From positions 1-64,000 of the forward strand of contig JAQGPJ010000010.1 in NCBI GenBank assembly GCA_028293125.1: a DNA stretch of 64,000 nt. The letters run 5' to 3'. Positions within the stretch are counted from its first letter, which is position 1; the number at the start of each line of letters is the position of its first letter. A program made the translations under genes and the position numbers. Source of the DNA: Verrucomicrobiales bacterium. GTDB taxonomy: Bacteria > Verrucomicrobiota > Verrucomicrobiia > Verrucomicrobiales > V1-33. This document shows positions 52,818 to 61,631 of this stretch, piece by piece. The notes beneath the pieces are model-generated. The model was not told where the DNA came from and did no database searches. It saw nothing but the letters and a program-made list of their open reading frames with translations.

Positions 52818-55313
52818 TTATTGGCCCAGCGTCATAAAAATGCTCCGCACATTCATCAGTGGCTGGCCGGCCTCCATGAGGGCGGGTTCCAGCCACAGAC
52901 GCCAGGTGCCGGGATGGGGAATCTGGAATTTGCCACTCTCCGCAGGCAGGAAATCCTCATTGGACGGCGTGAAGCGGACCGGGATCTCCCTCTGGCTGCC
53001 GGCGAGGCGGATGCGGAACGAGCGGGCGGTCCGCAGGCTGCTGCTTTGGAGAACCCGGATCTCCACGCTGCCGGCCTGGGGGATGTTCAAATCCCACGCC
53101 AGCCGGCTTTGAGGATTTTTCCAATTGCTGACACTGCGGGAGGTGGCGGAATAATAGGCGTCCTGATCCGCCGCCAGGATCACCGCTTTGGCGGCATCCA
53201 ACGTATTTTCTCCCGGTGTGGGCGTGACGGCATTGGACTGGAGCGCGGCGATGGCTTTCGCGGCCTGCTCCGCGGGATCGGCCCACGCGGGATCGGCGGC
53301 AAGCTCCCGGGCATAGGATGCGGCCTCCGGCGCGGCACTGGATCCCAGAGCGGTGGCGAAGGAGGCACGGTTTTTCGCGGAGGACACCAAGGGGGCGGCT
53401 TTGCGCAGGCTGGCGGTGAGATCCCCGCCGTTCCAGGCGGAGATGCGCGGAGCCAGCAGAAGAAAGGCGTCGAGCAGGGTCTCCCGGTCCGAGGCTGAGG
53501 ATGAGGCGGCGGCGAGCAGGGTCTCAGCGGTGGAGGGCTGTGGTGACTCCCAGACGGGCAGGATGGCGAGGGCGTTGGTGCGACGGTCGCCGGGGGTCGC
53601 CAGCTCCGTGTCCAACGCCGCGGTGGCGGTCGGATCGCCGGTGACGGCCAGCAGGCGCAGCAGTTCCGCCTTTACGACGGTGTCCGCCGGGCCCAAGGCC
53701 TCAATAAGAGGCTTGGCGCGTTCGCTGCCGGAGACTCCGGCATTCCGGTTCATGGCGCTGGCGGCAGCTTGGAGAACCAGTTTGCGGTCGCCGGGGGACG
53801 TGACTTTGGGCAGCAGCCGCAGCAGGGGTGGCAGATCCGCCGCCTCCGCGGCTTTGTTCAGGGCCTCGAGGGCGGCGGTGCGGACGGTGCCGGATTCCGC
53901 ACCCGCGATTCTCAGCAGCTGCGTCCGGCCTTCCGGAGAGGGATGGTCCGCCACCGCCTGTATCAGCAGCAGGCGGCCTGGTCCGGCGGCATTGCTGGTG
54001 GAGAGTTCGCCAGCCACCGCCGCGCCCAGAGGCGAACCGGACATGGTTTTCAGAAGGGTGCCGGCTTTGGCTGCGTCGGCTCCCCCTTCGCGGATGGCTT
54101 GAAGGAGCAGAGTCCAGTTCTCCGGGGTATTGGCCGGGGAGGGGGAATCGAGAACCGCCTGAAGCGCCTGTGCGGAGGAGGGGGCGGCTGTTTTTGACTG
54201 GCTGAGATACCACACCAGCGCCCCGCCGGCGGCGGCCAGAACAATCAGGATGATCCACAGCCCGGTGTTGCTCTTTTTCCGGCCTGTCCTTCTGGCGGCG
54301 GGCCGGCTGCTGCGGGCGGCGGCGCTGGTGCCCTGCAGCTGCTGGGTGGCTTTGCCGCCGCTGGGCAGGCGTTGGGTAGCGCTGCCGGGCCGGATGACCG
54401 TGGTGGCGCTGCCGCCGGGACCGGTGCCCCGGCCCACGATCCTTACCACCGGACCGACCGGCACCGCCGGCTGCGGTGTGGGGTTTTTGATACCCGAGGT
54501 CTGGGCACGGAAATACTCCAGAGCGGTCTGCGCATCCGGCGGACGGTCGTCCATGTCGCGGCTGATCAGCCACATCACCCAGTCCGCCATCCAGATGGGC
54601 AGATCGGGCCGGGCCTGAACCAGATGCACCACATGGTGCTGGAGGTGGCTCACCATCACCTCCGGCCCTGTCTGGCCGTCGAAGGGCGCTTTGGAGGTCA
54701 GGATCTGATAGAAGATGCAGCCCAGGGAATACATGTCCGTCCGTGCGTCCAGTGGCAGGCGCTCGAACTGCTCGGGGGCCATGAAGTAGATCGTGCCCAT
54801 GATCCCATCCTCCTGGTCCTCCGTCTGCCGGGTGGCGGTGACGGAGAATTTGGCGAGGCCGAAATCGAGAATTTTGATCTGGAACTTGCCGCTGGCCAGC
54901 CAGATGACCATCAGGTTCCCCGGCTTCAAATCCCGGTGCACCAGCCCCAGCGCCTGGGCGGCGATCATTCCCTCCAGGCTCTGGATGACGACTTCCCGGA
55001 AATCCTCCACCGGCAAGGGACCCCGTTCGACCACTTGGTCCAGGGTCTCGCCTTTTAGGAACTCCATCACCACAAAAGGCCCCTGCTCATCGGTGCCCAC
55101 ATCGTAGATGGTGACGATGTTCGGGTGCTGGAGCGATGAAAGGGTGCGGGCCTCGCGGATCAGGTCCTGATGCAGGGCCTCGGCGTTTCCGGTCTCCGGC
55201 GGGCGCACCCGCTTCACCGCCACATCACGGTCGAGCTGGGTGTCAGTGGCCAGATAGACATCACCAAGGCCTCCCTGACCGATTTTTTCTTTAACGACAT
55301 AGCGCTGGGACAT
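52818..55313 (-). CDS. Ser/Thr protein kinase with helical-repeat and beta-rich extracytoplasmic domains
   Basis: Start ATG at 55313 opens MSQRYVVKEKIGQGGLGDVY; the 33 codons upstream are unrelated. Kinase motifs: AVKRV, LVHRDLKPGNLMV, DFGLAKFS, MAPEQFERL (residues 1-270). A basic linker leads to one membrane segment (LWIILIVLAAAGGALVWYL, about 375). Outside are HEAT-like helical repeats (LLRIAGAESGTVRTAALEAL, LPPLLRLLPK and further units, about 420-690) and a C-terminal beta domain (AYYSATSRSVSNWKNPQSRL, PVRFTPSNEDFLPA), the DUF5077/carbohydrate-binding type. The outer part probably senses an envelope or sugar signal. No phosphatase or obvious substrate gene is adjacent. Confidence 0.9.
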   Translation of the reverse strand: MSQRYVVKEKIGQGGLGDVYLATDTQLDRDVAVKRVRPPETGNAEALHQDLIREARTLSSLQHPNIVTIYDVGTDEQGPFVVMEFLKGETLDQVVERGPLPVEDFREVVIQSLEGMIAAQALGLVHRDLKPGNLMVIWLASGKFQIKILDFGLAKFSVTATRQTEDQEDGIMGTIYFMAPEQFERLPLDARTDMYSLGCIFYQILTSKAPFDGQTGPEVMVSHLQHHVVHLVQARPDLPIWMADWVMWLISRDMDDRPPDAQTALEYFRAQTSGIKNPTPQPAVPVGPVVRIVGRGTGPGGSATTVIRPGSATQRLPSGGKATQQLQGTSAAARSSRPAARRTGRKKSNTGLWIILIVLAAAGGALVWYLSQSKTAAPSSAQALQAVLDSPSPANTPENWTLLLQAIREGGADAAKAGTLLKTMSGSPLGAAVAGELSTSNAAGPGRLLLIQAVADHPSPEGRTQLLRIAGAESGTVRTAALEALNKAAEAADLPPLLRLLPKVTSPGDRKLVLQAAASAMNRNAGVSGSERAKPLIEALGPADTVVKAELLRLLAVTGDPTATAALDTELATPGDRRTNALAILPVWESPQPSTAETLLAAASSSASDRETLLDAFLLLAPRISAWNGGDLTASLRKAAPLVSSAKNRASFATALGSSAAPEAASYARELAADPAWADPAEQAAKAIAALQSNAVTPTPGENTLDAAKAVILAADQDAYYSATSRSVSNWKNPQSRLAWDLNIPQAGSVEIRVLQSSSLRTARSFRIRLAGSQREIPVRFTPSNEDFLPAESGKFQIPHPGTWRLWLEPALMEAGQPLMNVRSIFMTLGQ

Positions 55314-55769
55314 GCGGGCGGGGAGATGATCGGTCGGAGCAGAGCGGAGTGAAGGGGGCGGCAGCAGGGAAAATGCTTCTGTTTTGTTACGGGAGAAGGG
55401 CCCGGACGGCAAATATATTCGCGCTTAAAGGGGGGGCGGACCGCCCGGCAGCGGAAAAACCGGAGGTTTGGCGGGTTTTTGCGGGGAATTGACGGCTGCT
55501 TGCGCGCTGCGGAGACCGCAAACAAAAAACGCAAACCTTCAGCACCGGAAAGGAAGCGGAGGAGGCCTGCGGTGGGTTATAATGGGTCATGAGAGTCACT
55601 CAGACGGCCAGCTAGCCGGCCAACGCTCTCCTGACACTGTTTTCCATCAACAGATTCCGGTCTCCATGATTTCCCCCGCTTCCGGTCCGGCCAGGACAGT
55701 TCCTCCCGCCGGTCGCACACGCCACCTCCCGCCGTCACCGCTTTTCCCCCAACCCTGAAGACCACGCTT
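55314..55769. other. 456-bp spacer between kinase and small-protein genes
   Basis: No gene is supported. TATAAT lies at 55578-55583 on the plus strand without a good -35 partner and is the best -10 candidate for the small gene at 55770. On the minus strand TATATT near 55415 could serve the kinase gene. GCAAAC occurs twice around an A-tract near 55520. Confidence 0.4.
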
Positions 55770-55982
55770 ATGCTGCACAACAACCTCCAAAGCCGTCTGC
55801 GCCTTTCGCCCTCCCGTGTGCCCACCGAGCGTCAGGCTCTCGCTGCCCAGGAGCGGAACCGGGTAAAGGAGGCGACCCGCCGGCTGCGCACCCACGCTGA
55901 GAAGATCGCGTGGCACCTGGCGGAGATGGCGGCAGCAGCCGCCGGCACAGGAGGAAACTCCAGCCGCCCCGCGCACTCCTGA
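55770..55982 (+). CDS. small basic helical protein of unknown function
   Basis: The protein has 70 residues: a basic N-terminus (LQSRLRLSPSRVPTE), then a long amphipathic helix (RQALAAQERNRVKEATRRLR, THAEKIAWHLAEMAAAAA) and a short polar tail. Third codon positions are almost all G or C, as in the neighbouring genes. A perfect 14-bp terminator lies 88 bp past the stop on the same strand, which supports transcription. It has no recognised family. A regulatory or nucleic-acid-binding role is possible, but it could also be a spurious frame over a small RNA. Confidence 0.45.
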   Translation: MLHNNLQSRLRLSPSRVPTERQALAAQERNRVKEATRRLRTHAEKIAWHLAEMAAAAAGTGGNSSRPAHS

Positions 55983-56069
55983 TTTCCCTTTTGTCCAAGC
56001 GCTGGAAACGGTCCGGCAACCCTTTTCAACTGCCGTGTCGCGATGGGACTTGCCCGTCAGTTGAACTCC

Positions 56070-56121
56070 GTCCGGCAGCGCGGCGCTCTGGCTCCGCCCG
56101 CGCTGCCGGACATCCCTTTTT
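56070..56121 (+). terminator. strong Rho-independent terminator
   Basis: GTCCGGCAGCGCGG (56070-56083) pairs perfectly with CCGCGCTGCCGGAC (56098-56111) around a 14-base loop. ATCCCTTTTT follows. It serves a plus-strand transcript, most simply the small gene at 55770-55982. Confidence 0.85.
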
Positions 56122-56688
56122 CCGCTCCATTCCCTTCTATTCCTGCCCCCTCCCTGTCTATCAGCCCGGCAGTCCGCTTTTGCTGAATGAACGACCGCAT
56201 CCTTGTTCTCCACAGCTCCGTCACCTGAAAGTCGGAAACCGCCGCCCGGCGCATCCGGCGACCGCCGCGTGGACGCGGTTATGATCCGGTGCTGGAGAAC
56301 ATAGCCCATGTGTGAAGAGGTCCCTGCTGCCTGGATTTCGGAACGGTGCTCATCGTGACCAGCACTTTATGGCGGGGGCGGGCCTCCGGACGGCTGCGGG
56401 TCCCTCTAGATAAAGACGGCGGTGCGGAATTCCGCACTGCCCTTCTATGGATCACTGAGCCCGGCGACCCGCCGCGGTCCAGTTGGAATATGACACTCCC
56501 GCCAACCGGCTGGCCGGCACTGTCCGTGCGGCGGCCGGAGCCGGATCGCGGACCACCGCCTTGTGGGAGGGGATCCTGACTGGAGCCAAACCGGGCTGAC
56601 CCGGAGCCGGAGGCGTCTGGATGGGCTGTCTATTTGGAATAAGGATGAAGTCAGGACCCGCAGCGGCAGTCCGGTGACCCTGCGGGAG
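56122..56688. other. 567-bp spacer without a supported gene
   Basis: Short open frames exist on both strands, but none has consistent codon use or a recognisable domain. I see nothing definite between the terminator and the end of the EamA-family gene. Confidence 0.4.
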
Positions 56689-57741
56689 TCACCGGTGAAA
56701 ATGCGGTGGGGCACTTTCCTGATGGGAAGGAATGGAGGATTCAGCCTCCGTCCGGGCGGCAGTCCGGCTGGAGGCACCGGAGGCAGCCGGCGTTTTGGAT
56801 CCCTCCGCCGGCTCCTTCAGCAGGGAAACCGCCAGTCCGCCCGCCATGGACAGTATAAAACCAGCGGCTTGGAGAGCATTGACCTTTTCTCCCAGAATCA
56901 GCCACGCCAGCAGCACCGTCATGAGCGGTCCGGTGGTGCCGATGATGGCAAACCGAGCGGCTCCGGCCCGCTGAAGCCCGATGCCCATCAAATAGGATGG
57001 CAGCACAGTCCCGAAGACCGCGAGAATGGCCCCGAACCCGTAAACCTCCGCCCGCTGATGCAGCAGCGGAGCCAAGGGCCGCATGCAGGCCGCATGCAGC
57101 AGCACAAACAGGCCGGAAAACCCCACCACCCCGGAAGTAAAGACACCCGCACCGATGGAGCGCAGGAATTCCCCGCTCAGTAGGATGAACGCCGCATAGG
57201 TCAGGGCGCTGCCAAACACCAAGGCGGTCCCAAGAAGCAGTTCCCCGTGGTCCCCGCTGCGGACTCCGGCCTCACCCGCAAAGGCCACCACAATTCCCGC
57301 ATATGCCGCCAAGCAGGCCGCCAGCACCGGCAGCCGAAGCCTTGTTTTGAGAAACACCGCCGAGCCCAGGACCACGATCGAGGGGTAAGTGTAAAGAACA
57401 ATGCGCTCCAGACCCACGCTGATGCGGGCCAGCCCTGCGAAGTTCAGCACACTGGACAGGTAGTATCCCAAAAATCCCAGTCCCGCCATGGCTGCCCACT
57501 GCCTGCGTGTCAGGGGAATGGGGCGGCGGCGGGCGGCCAGAAAACCGGTCACAAGGAAAAAGGGCAGGGCGAAAGCCATGCGCAGCGCCAGCACGGTCAG
57601 CCAGTCCGCGCCGTGACGGTAGGCGCATTTGGCGAAAACGCCTTTGGAGCAGAACAGCAGGGAGGAGCCCGCGGCGATCAGCACCGTGGATATCCGCAAA
57701 CGGGAAGATGCCGGGTCAGGAACAGGAGTGGGAAATTTCAT
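56689..57741 (-). CDS. EamA/DMT-family transporter
   Basis: Start ATG at 57741 (MKFPTPVPDPASSRLRISTV). The protein has 350 residues and ten membrane segments in two five-helix repeats. The EamA signatures are LAMRMAF-type in each half (VLALRMAFALPFFLVTGF; AIIGTTGPLMTVLLAWLILG, EKVNALQAAGFILSMAGGLA). The family exports or imports small metabolites such as amino acids and nucleosides. The C-terminal 40 residues are a polar, low-complexity tail. It is divergent from the secretion ATPase gene. Confidence 0.9.
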   Translation of the reverse strand: MKFPTPVPDPASSRLRISTVLIAAGSSLLFCSKGVFAKCAYRHGADWLTVLALRMAFALPFFLVTGFLAARRRPIPLTRRQWAAMAGLGFLGYYLSSVLNFAGLARISVGLERIVLYTYPSIVVLGSAVFLKTRLRLPVLAACLAAYAGIVVAFAGEAGVRSGDHGELLLGTALVFGSALTYAAFILLSGEFLRSIGAGVFTSGVVGFSGLFVLLHAACMRPLAPLLHQRAEVYGFGAILAVFGTVLPSYLMGIGLQRAGAARFAIIGTTGPLMTVLLAWLILGEKVNALQAAGFILSMAGGLAVSLLKEPAEGSKTPAASGASSRTAARTEAESSIPSHQESAPPHFHR

Positions 57742-58151
57742 GGGAAAAATGACCTGTCGGAAAACCGGTTGTATGGAGAGGGGAGGCGCTGAAACGCCGA
57801 AGGATGAAAACAGTCCGTCAGGGCACGAAAAAACCCGCATCCTGAAAAATCGGAGGCGGGTGCGGAAAATTGGAACGGTGGGAGTTTGGAGAAACTCAGC
57901 TTCCTGACCGTGTCCAAATGCCCCCGCCGCCACGCCAGAGGCGGGTGCAAAGTCGGAAAGCGGGGACGGTCATGATCTTCAGTGACCTCCGGGGGCAGAG
58001 CATTGTCAATGGGAAGTCCGGAAATGTTGTGGTTTTCATGAAAAACCAATGCTTCCCGGCAGGAAAAATCACTTCGTTGGAAAAATATGGCACTCCAGAC
58101 TTGCGCCGTCGGTCCGCATCAGGCAAACACGGGACCGAAGGAGAATAAACT
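57742..58151. other. divergent promoter region of the EamA gene and secretion cluster
   Basis: No gene is supported. It holds a nested hairpin (58011-58057): GGGAAG pairs with CTTCCC outside, and GGTTTT with AAAACC inside. A good ribosome-binding site AAGGAG (about 58136-58141) precedes the GTG start of the secretion ATPase. No clear -35/-10 pair could be fixed. Confidence 0.45.
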
Positions 58152-59819
58152 GTGTACTCAAACGAAGAATACTTGCTCGAACTCTTGAAGGATGCCGGCT
58201 ATCTTACGCCGGACAACATCGTTCAGGCCAATTCCGCCAAACGTGGACCCCAGAGCTCGCTCGATTTTCTGATCGAACACAGGCGTGTCAGCGAGGACGT
58301 GGTCGCCCAGACTCTGGCTGTGAATGCGGGCATGGAGTTTGTGGATCTCAGCGGATTTGTGCCTGATCCCGCCATCCTGGACCTGGTGCCGGCGGAGGTG
58401 GCTGCAAAGTACACGGTCATCCCGGTGGGATTTGACCATGGCCGCCTGATTCTGGCGGTGGCGGATCCCATGGACTTCCAAGCCATGGACAGCCTGCCGC
58501 ACGTCCTCAGCACTTACCCGTTGGACTTTTACTGCGCCCAGAAGTCGCAGATTGAGCAGTTCATCACCGATGTTTACGGCGTTGAGAAGGCGAAGGAGGA
58601 AAACCGGGTTGGAGGCAGCTCGGAACGCTCCGAGGCCAGCGAGGATGATGCCCCTATCGTCCGTCTGGTGATGGACATGCTCGCGGAGGCGGTCAGCAAC
58701 CGCGCCTCGGACATCCATGTGGAGCCAATGGAGAAGCGTCTGCGTGTCCGCTACCGCATTGACGGTGTGCTGCAGGAGTCGGCCTCCCATCCGAAGCATC
58801 TGCACGCCCCCATGATCGCCCGCTTAAAGATCATGACCGGACAGATGTCCATTGACGAGCGCCGGGTGCCCCAGGACGGCCGTATTCAGGCCCGTGTCGC
58901 CGGCAAGGAAATCGACCTTCGCGTCTCCACGGTGCCAACCGCGCACGGGGAAAGCGTGGTCATGCGTATTCTGGACAAGAGCAGCATTCTGCTCGGCCTG
59001 TCCGACCTTGGCTTCTTCAGCGATGACCTGAACAACTTCAATGAACTGCTGGCACTGCCGGACGGCATTATTCTGGTGACGGGACCAACCGGATCCGGAA
59101 AAACGACCACGCTGTACGCGTGTTTGAACAATGTGAACCGTCCCGACCGCAAGATCATCACGGTTGAGGACCCGGTCGAATACACTCTTAGCGGGATCAA
59201 TCAGGTGCCGGTGCGCGAGGATGTCGGGATGAGTTTCGCATCCGCCCTGCGCTCCATGCTCCGTCAGGCGCCGAACATCATCATGATCGGGGAAATCCGT
59301 GACCCTGAGACCGCCCAGATCGCCATCAACGCGGCGCTCACGGGTCACTTGGTGCTGTCCACTCTGCACACCAATGACGCGCCGGGCGCTGTGGCCCGTA
59401 TGACCAACCTCAAGGTCAAACCCTTCCTGATCGCCACCGCTGTGCGCGCCATGATGGCCCAGCGGCTGGTGCGCAAGCTCTGCGCCGAGTGCAAAACACC
59501 GGGCGAACTGACGGAGAAGGAAATGCGCACCCTGGGGCTGGATTCCTCCCGGCTTTCGGAGGCCAAAATCATGGTCGCCAACGGCTGCGGCAAGTGCCGC
59601 ACCACCGGCTACCGCGGCCGTATGTGCATTGTGGAAATCTTCAAGGTGGACGACCAGGTCCGCCATATGATCAACCAGCAGATCTCCACGCCGCAGCTCC
59701 GCCGCCGCGCCCGTGAACTGGGCATGCGCACCCTGCGCGAGGATGCGGTGCGGAAAGTGCTCGCCGGTCTCACCACCGCCGGCGAGGCCATCGAAAGCAC
59801 CATGTCCGACTCCCACTAA
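58152..59819 (+). CDS. gspE: GspE/PilB-type secretion or pilus assembly ATPase (first copy)
   Basis: GTG start preceded by AAGGAG. The protein has 555 residues. An N-terminal T2SSE_N domain (about 1-150) leads to the catalytic core: ASDIHVEPMEKRLRVRYRID, Walker A VTGPTGSGKTTTLYA (about 312), Asp box ITVEDPVEYTL, Walker B NIIMIGEIRDPETAQIA, His box LVLSTLHTNDAPGAVARM. The zinc tetracysteine is LCAECKTP plus CGKCRTTGYRGR. These hexameric ATPases drive pseudopilus or pilus polymerisation at the inner membrane. It starts the plus-strand cluster and is followed 36 bp later by a paralogue. Confidence 0.93.
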   Translation: MYSNEEYLLELLKDAGYLTPDNIVQANSAKRGPQSSLDFLIEHRRVSEDVVAQTLAVNAGMEFVDLSGFVPDPAILDLVPAEVAAKYTVIPVGFDHGRLILAVADPMDFQAMDSLPHVLSTYPLDFYCAQKSQIEQFITDVYGVEKAKEENRVGGSSERSEASEDDAPIVRLVMDMLAEAVSNRASDIHVEPMEKRLRVRYRIDGVLQESASHPKHLHAPMIARLKIMTGQMSIDERRVPQDGRIQARVAGKEIDLRVSTVPTAHGESVVMRILDKSSILLGLSDLGFFSDDLNNFNELLALPDGIILVTGPTGSGKTTTLYACLNNVNRPDRKIITVEDPVEYTLSGINQVPVREDVGMSFASALRSMLRQAPNIIMIGEIRDPETAQIAINAALTGHLVLSTLHTNDAPGAVARMTNLKVKPFLIATAVRAMMAQRLVRKLCAECKTPGELTEKEMRTLGLDSSRLSEAKIMVANGCGKCRTTGYRGRMCIVEIFKVDDQVRHMINQQISTPQLRRRARELGMRTLREDAVRKVLAGLTTAGEAIESTMSDSH

Positions 59820-59855
59820 GCCGGGGACTGTTTCAATTTTTCAATTTTCAAAGTC

Positions 59856-61520
59856 ATGACACCCCAATTTGTCCTCGACCTCTTTTTGTCGCGCTCCCTG
59901 CTGGACGAAAACCAGGCCGCCGAGATCCTTGATGAAGTCACCACCTCCGGCAAGGATGTGAAGCGTCTGCTCGCCGATTATGGCTATGTGGAGAGCGAAG
60001 CCGATGTTTACCGCCTTGTAGCCGAGGAGCTGGGAGCGGAATACGTGGATCTCCGCCGTTATGAGCCGCCCCGTGCACTGCTGGATCTGGTGCCTGCCGC
60101 CGCCGCGCGGATGCACGGAGCCATTCCCGTGAATTACGATGAGCAGGGTGTCCATGTGGCTCTGCTGGACCCTTTGAACCCGCAGAATGCGGAGGACCTG
60201 CGGTTCGCCATCGGGAAAAACGTGGTGGTGGTGGTGGCCGACACCGACCGGGTGGAGGAACTGATCAATGTCTCCTACGCCGCCGAGGCGGAGGGCATGG
60301 AGGATATTCTTTCCGGCATCAATGTGGATCCAAAAGGCGGTGCCGTGGCGGAGGCGGAGGTCAATGCCGCCCCTATCGTCCGCTATGTGGATCTGGTGCT
60401 TTTCCAAGCCGTGAAACAGAAGGCCTCGGACATTCACTTCGAACCTTTTGAGACCGAATTCAAAATCCGCTACCGTGTTGACGGGGCGCTGCTGGAAATG
60501 GCTCCGCCCCCCGCCCATCTCGGACCGGTGATCACTTCCCGTATCAAGGTGATGGCCAATTTGAACATCGCCGAACGCCGTATTCCTCAGGACGGCCGTC
60601 TGACGAAAACCATCGGCGGCCGCGGGGTGGACATGCGGGTGAGCACCCTGCCGACCATCCACGGTGAATCCGTGGTGCTCCGGGTGCTGGACCGCTCCAG
60701 CATCAATCTGGACCTCGAAAATCTTGGCTTTGAGCCCAAGCTCTACGAGTACATCATCGAAACCGTCAGCAAGCCCAACGGCATCTTCATCGTCACCGGC
60801 CCCACCGGTGCCGGCAAAACCACCACCCTGTATGCGGCTCTGAAGAAAGTGAATCAGGTGGATTCCAAGCTTCTCACGGTGGAGGACCCGGTGGAGTATG
60901 AAATCGACGGGATTCAGCAGGTGCCGGTCAACGACGCCATCGGAGTGACCTTCCAGCGCGTGCTCCGTGCCTTCCTGCGGCAGGATCCGGACCGCATTAT
61001 GGTGGGGGAAATGCGTGACGTGGAAACCGCCACCATCGCCATTCAGGCTTCTCTCACGGGCCACTTGGTGCTCTCCACCCTGCACACCAACGACGCCCCC
61101 GGCGCCGTCACCCGTCTGATCGACATGGGCTGCGAGCCCTTCCTTGTGGCGGCCACGCTGGAGGCGGTGCTCGCCCAGCGCCTGGTGCGCACCATCTGCA
61201 AATCCTGCCGGGTGCCGTATGAGCCGAACGAGTCCATTCTCACCCAGCTGGGACTTTCCGCCCATGAGATCGGCGACAAGCATTTCTACACCGGGCGCGG
61301 CTGCGAGGACTGCGGCAGCACCGGCTATCGGGGCCGCCGCGGTCTCTACGAGCTGCTCGACATGAACGATGCCCTTAGGGACATGGTGATTGAGCGCGCG
61401 CCCTCCATCGTGCTCAAGCAGAAAGCCGTTGAACTGGGCATGACCACCCTGCGCGACGACGGCCTGCGCTGCATTTACGAAGGTTTCACCACCATTGAGG
61501 AAGTTCTCAAATACACCTGA
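59856..61520 (+). CDS. GspE/PilB-type secretion or pilus assembly ATPase (second copy)
   Basis: The protein has 554 residues with the same plan as its upstream neighbour: T2SSE_N (about 1-150), ASDIHFEPFETEFKIRYRVD, Walker A VTGPTGAGKTTTLYA (about 315), LTVEDPVEYEIDG, RIMVGEMRDVETATIA, and LVLSTLHTNDAPGAVTRL. Its zinc cysteines are ICKSCRVP and CEDCGSTGYRGR. Both copies keep all catalytic residues. Divergence between them is substantial, so the duplication is old. In this phylum several GspE paralogues often occur per genome. The two may form a mixed ring or serve extension at different steps. The retraction ATPase PilT would be shorter and lack the N-domain, so neither is PilT. Confidence 0.93.
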   Translation: MTPQFVLDLFLSRSLLDENQAAEILDEVTTSGKDVKRLLADYGYVESEADVYRLVAEELGAEYVDLRRYEPPRALLDLVPAAAARMHGAIPVNYDEQGVHVALLDPLNPQNAEDLRFAIGKNVVVVVADTDRVEELINVSYAAEAEGMEDILSGINVDPKGGAVAEAEVNAAPIVRYVDLVLFQAVKQKASDIHFEPFETEFKIRYRVDGALLEMAPPPAHLGPVITSRIKVMANLNIAERRIPQDGRLTKTIGGRGVDMRVSTLPTIHGESVVLRVLDRSSINLDLENLGFEPKLYEYIIETVSKPNGIFIVTGPTGAGKTTTLYAALKKVNQVDSKLLTVEDPVEYEIDGIQQVPVNDAIGVTFQRVLRAFLRQDPDRIMVGEMRDVETATIAIQASLTGHLVLSTLHTNDAPGAVTRLIDMGCEPFLVAATLEAVLAQRLVRTICKSCRVPYEPNESILTQLGLSAHEIGDKHFYTGRGCEDCGSTGYRGRRGLYELLDMNDALRDMVIERAPSIVLKQKAVELGMTTLRDDGLRCIYEGFTTIEEVLKYT

Positions 61521-61528
61521 TTTCACCA

Positions 61529-61582
61529 AGCCCGGCATGCGGCCTTCCGGGCTGCCGCGTTTTTCCAGTGACAAAACGCGGC
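61529..61582 (+). promoter_or_regulatory. two stem-loops between the ATPase and GspF genes
   Basis: AGCCCGG (61529-61535) pairs with CCGGGCT (61547-61553). Immediately after, GCCGCGTTTT (61554-61563) pairs with AAAACGCGGC (61573-61582). The first hairpin followed by the T-rich arm GCCGCGTTTTT resembles a terminator, and the second hairpin would sequester that T-run, so partial termination between the ATPases and gspF is possible. Confidence 0.55.
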
Positions 61583-61631
61583 GCGTCCGATATGGCCTGC
61601 ATTAATTTTCTTTCCCAAGATCAACCAGCAA

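Noticed and set aside
59841-61574. 577-codon minus-strand frame opposite the second secretion ATPase
   Set aside because: It is a His/Gly/Val-rich antisense shadow, while the plus strand has every ATPase motif.
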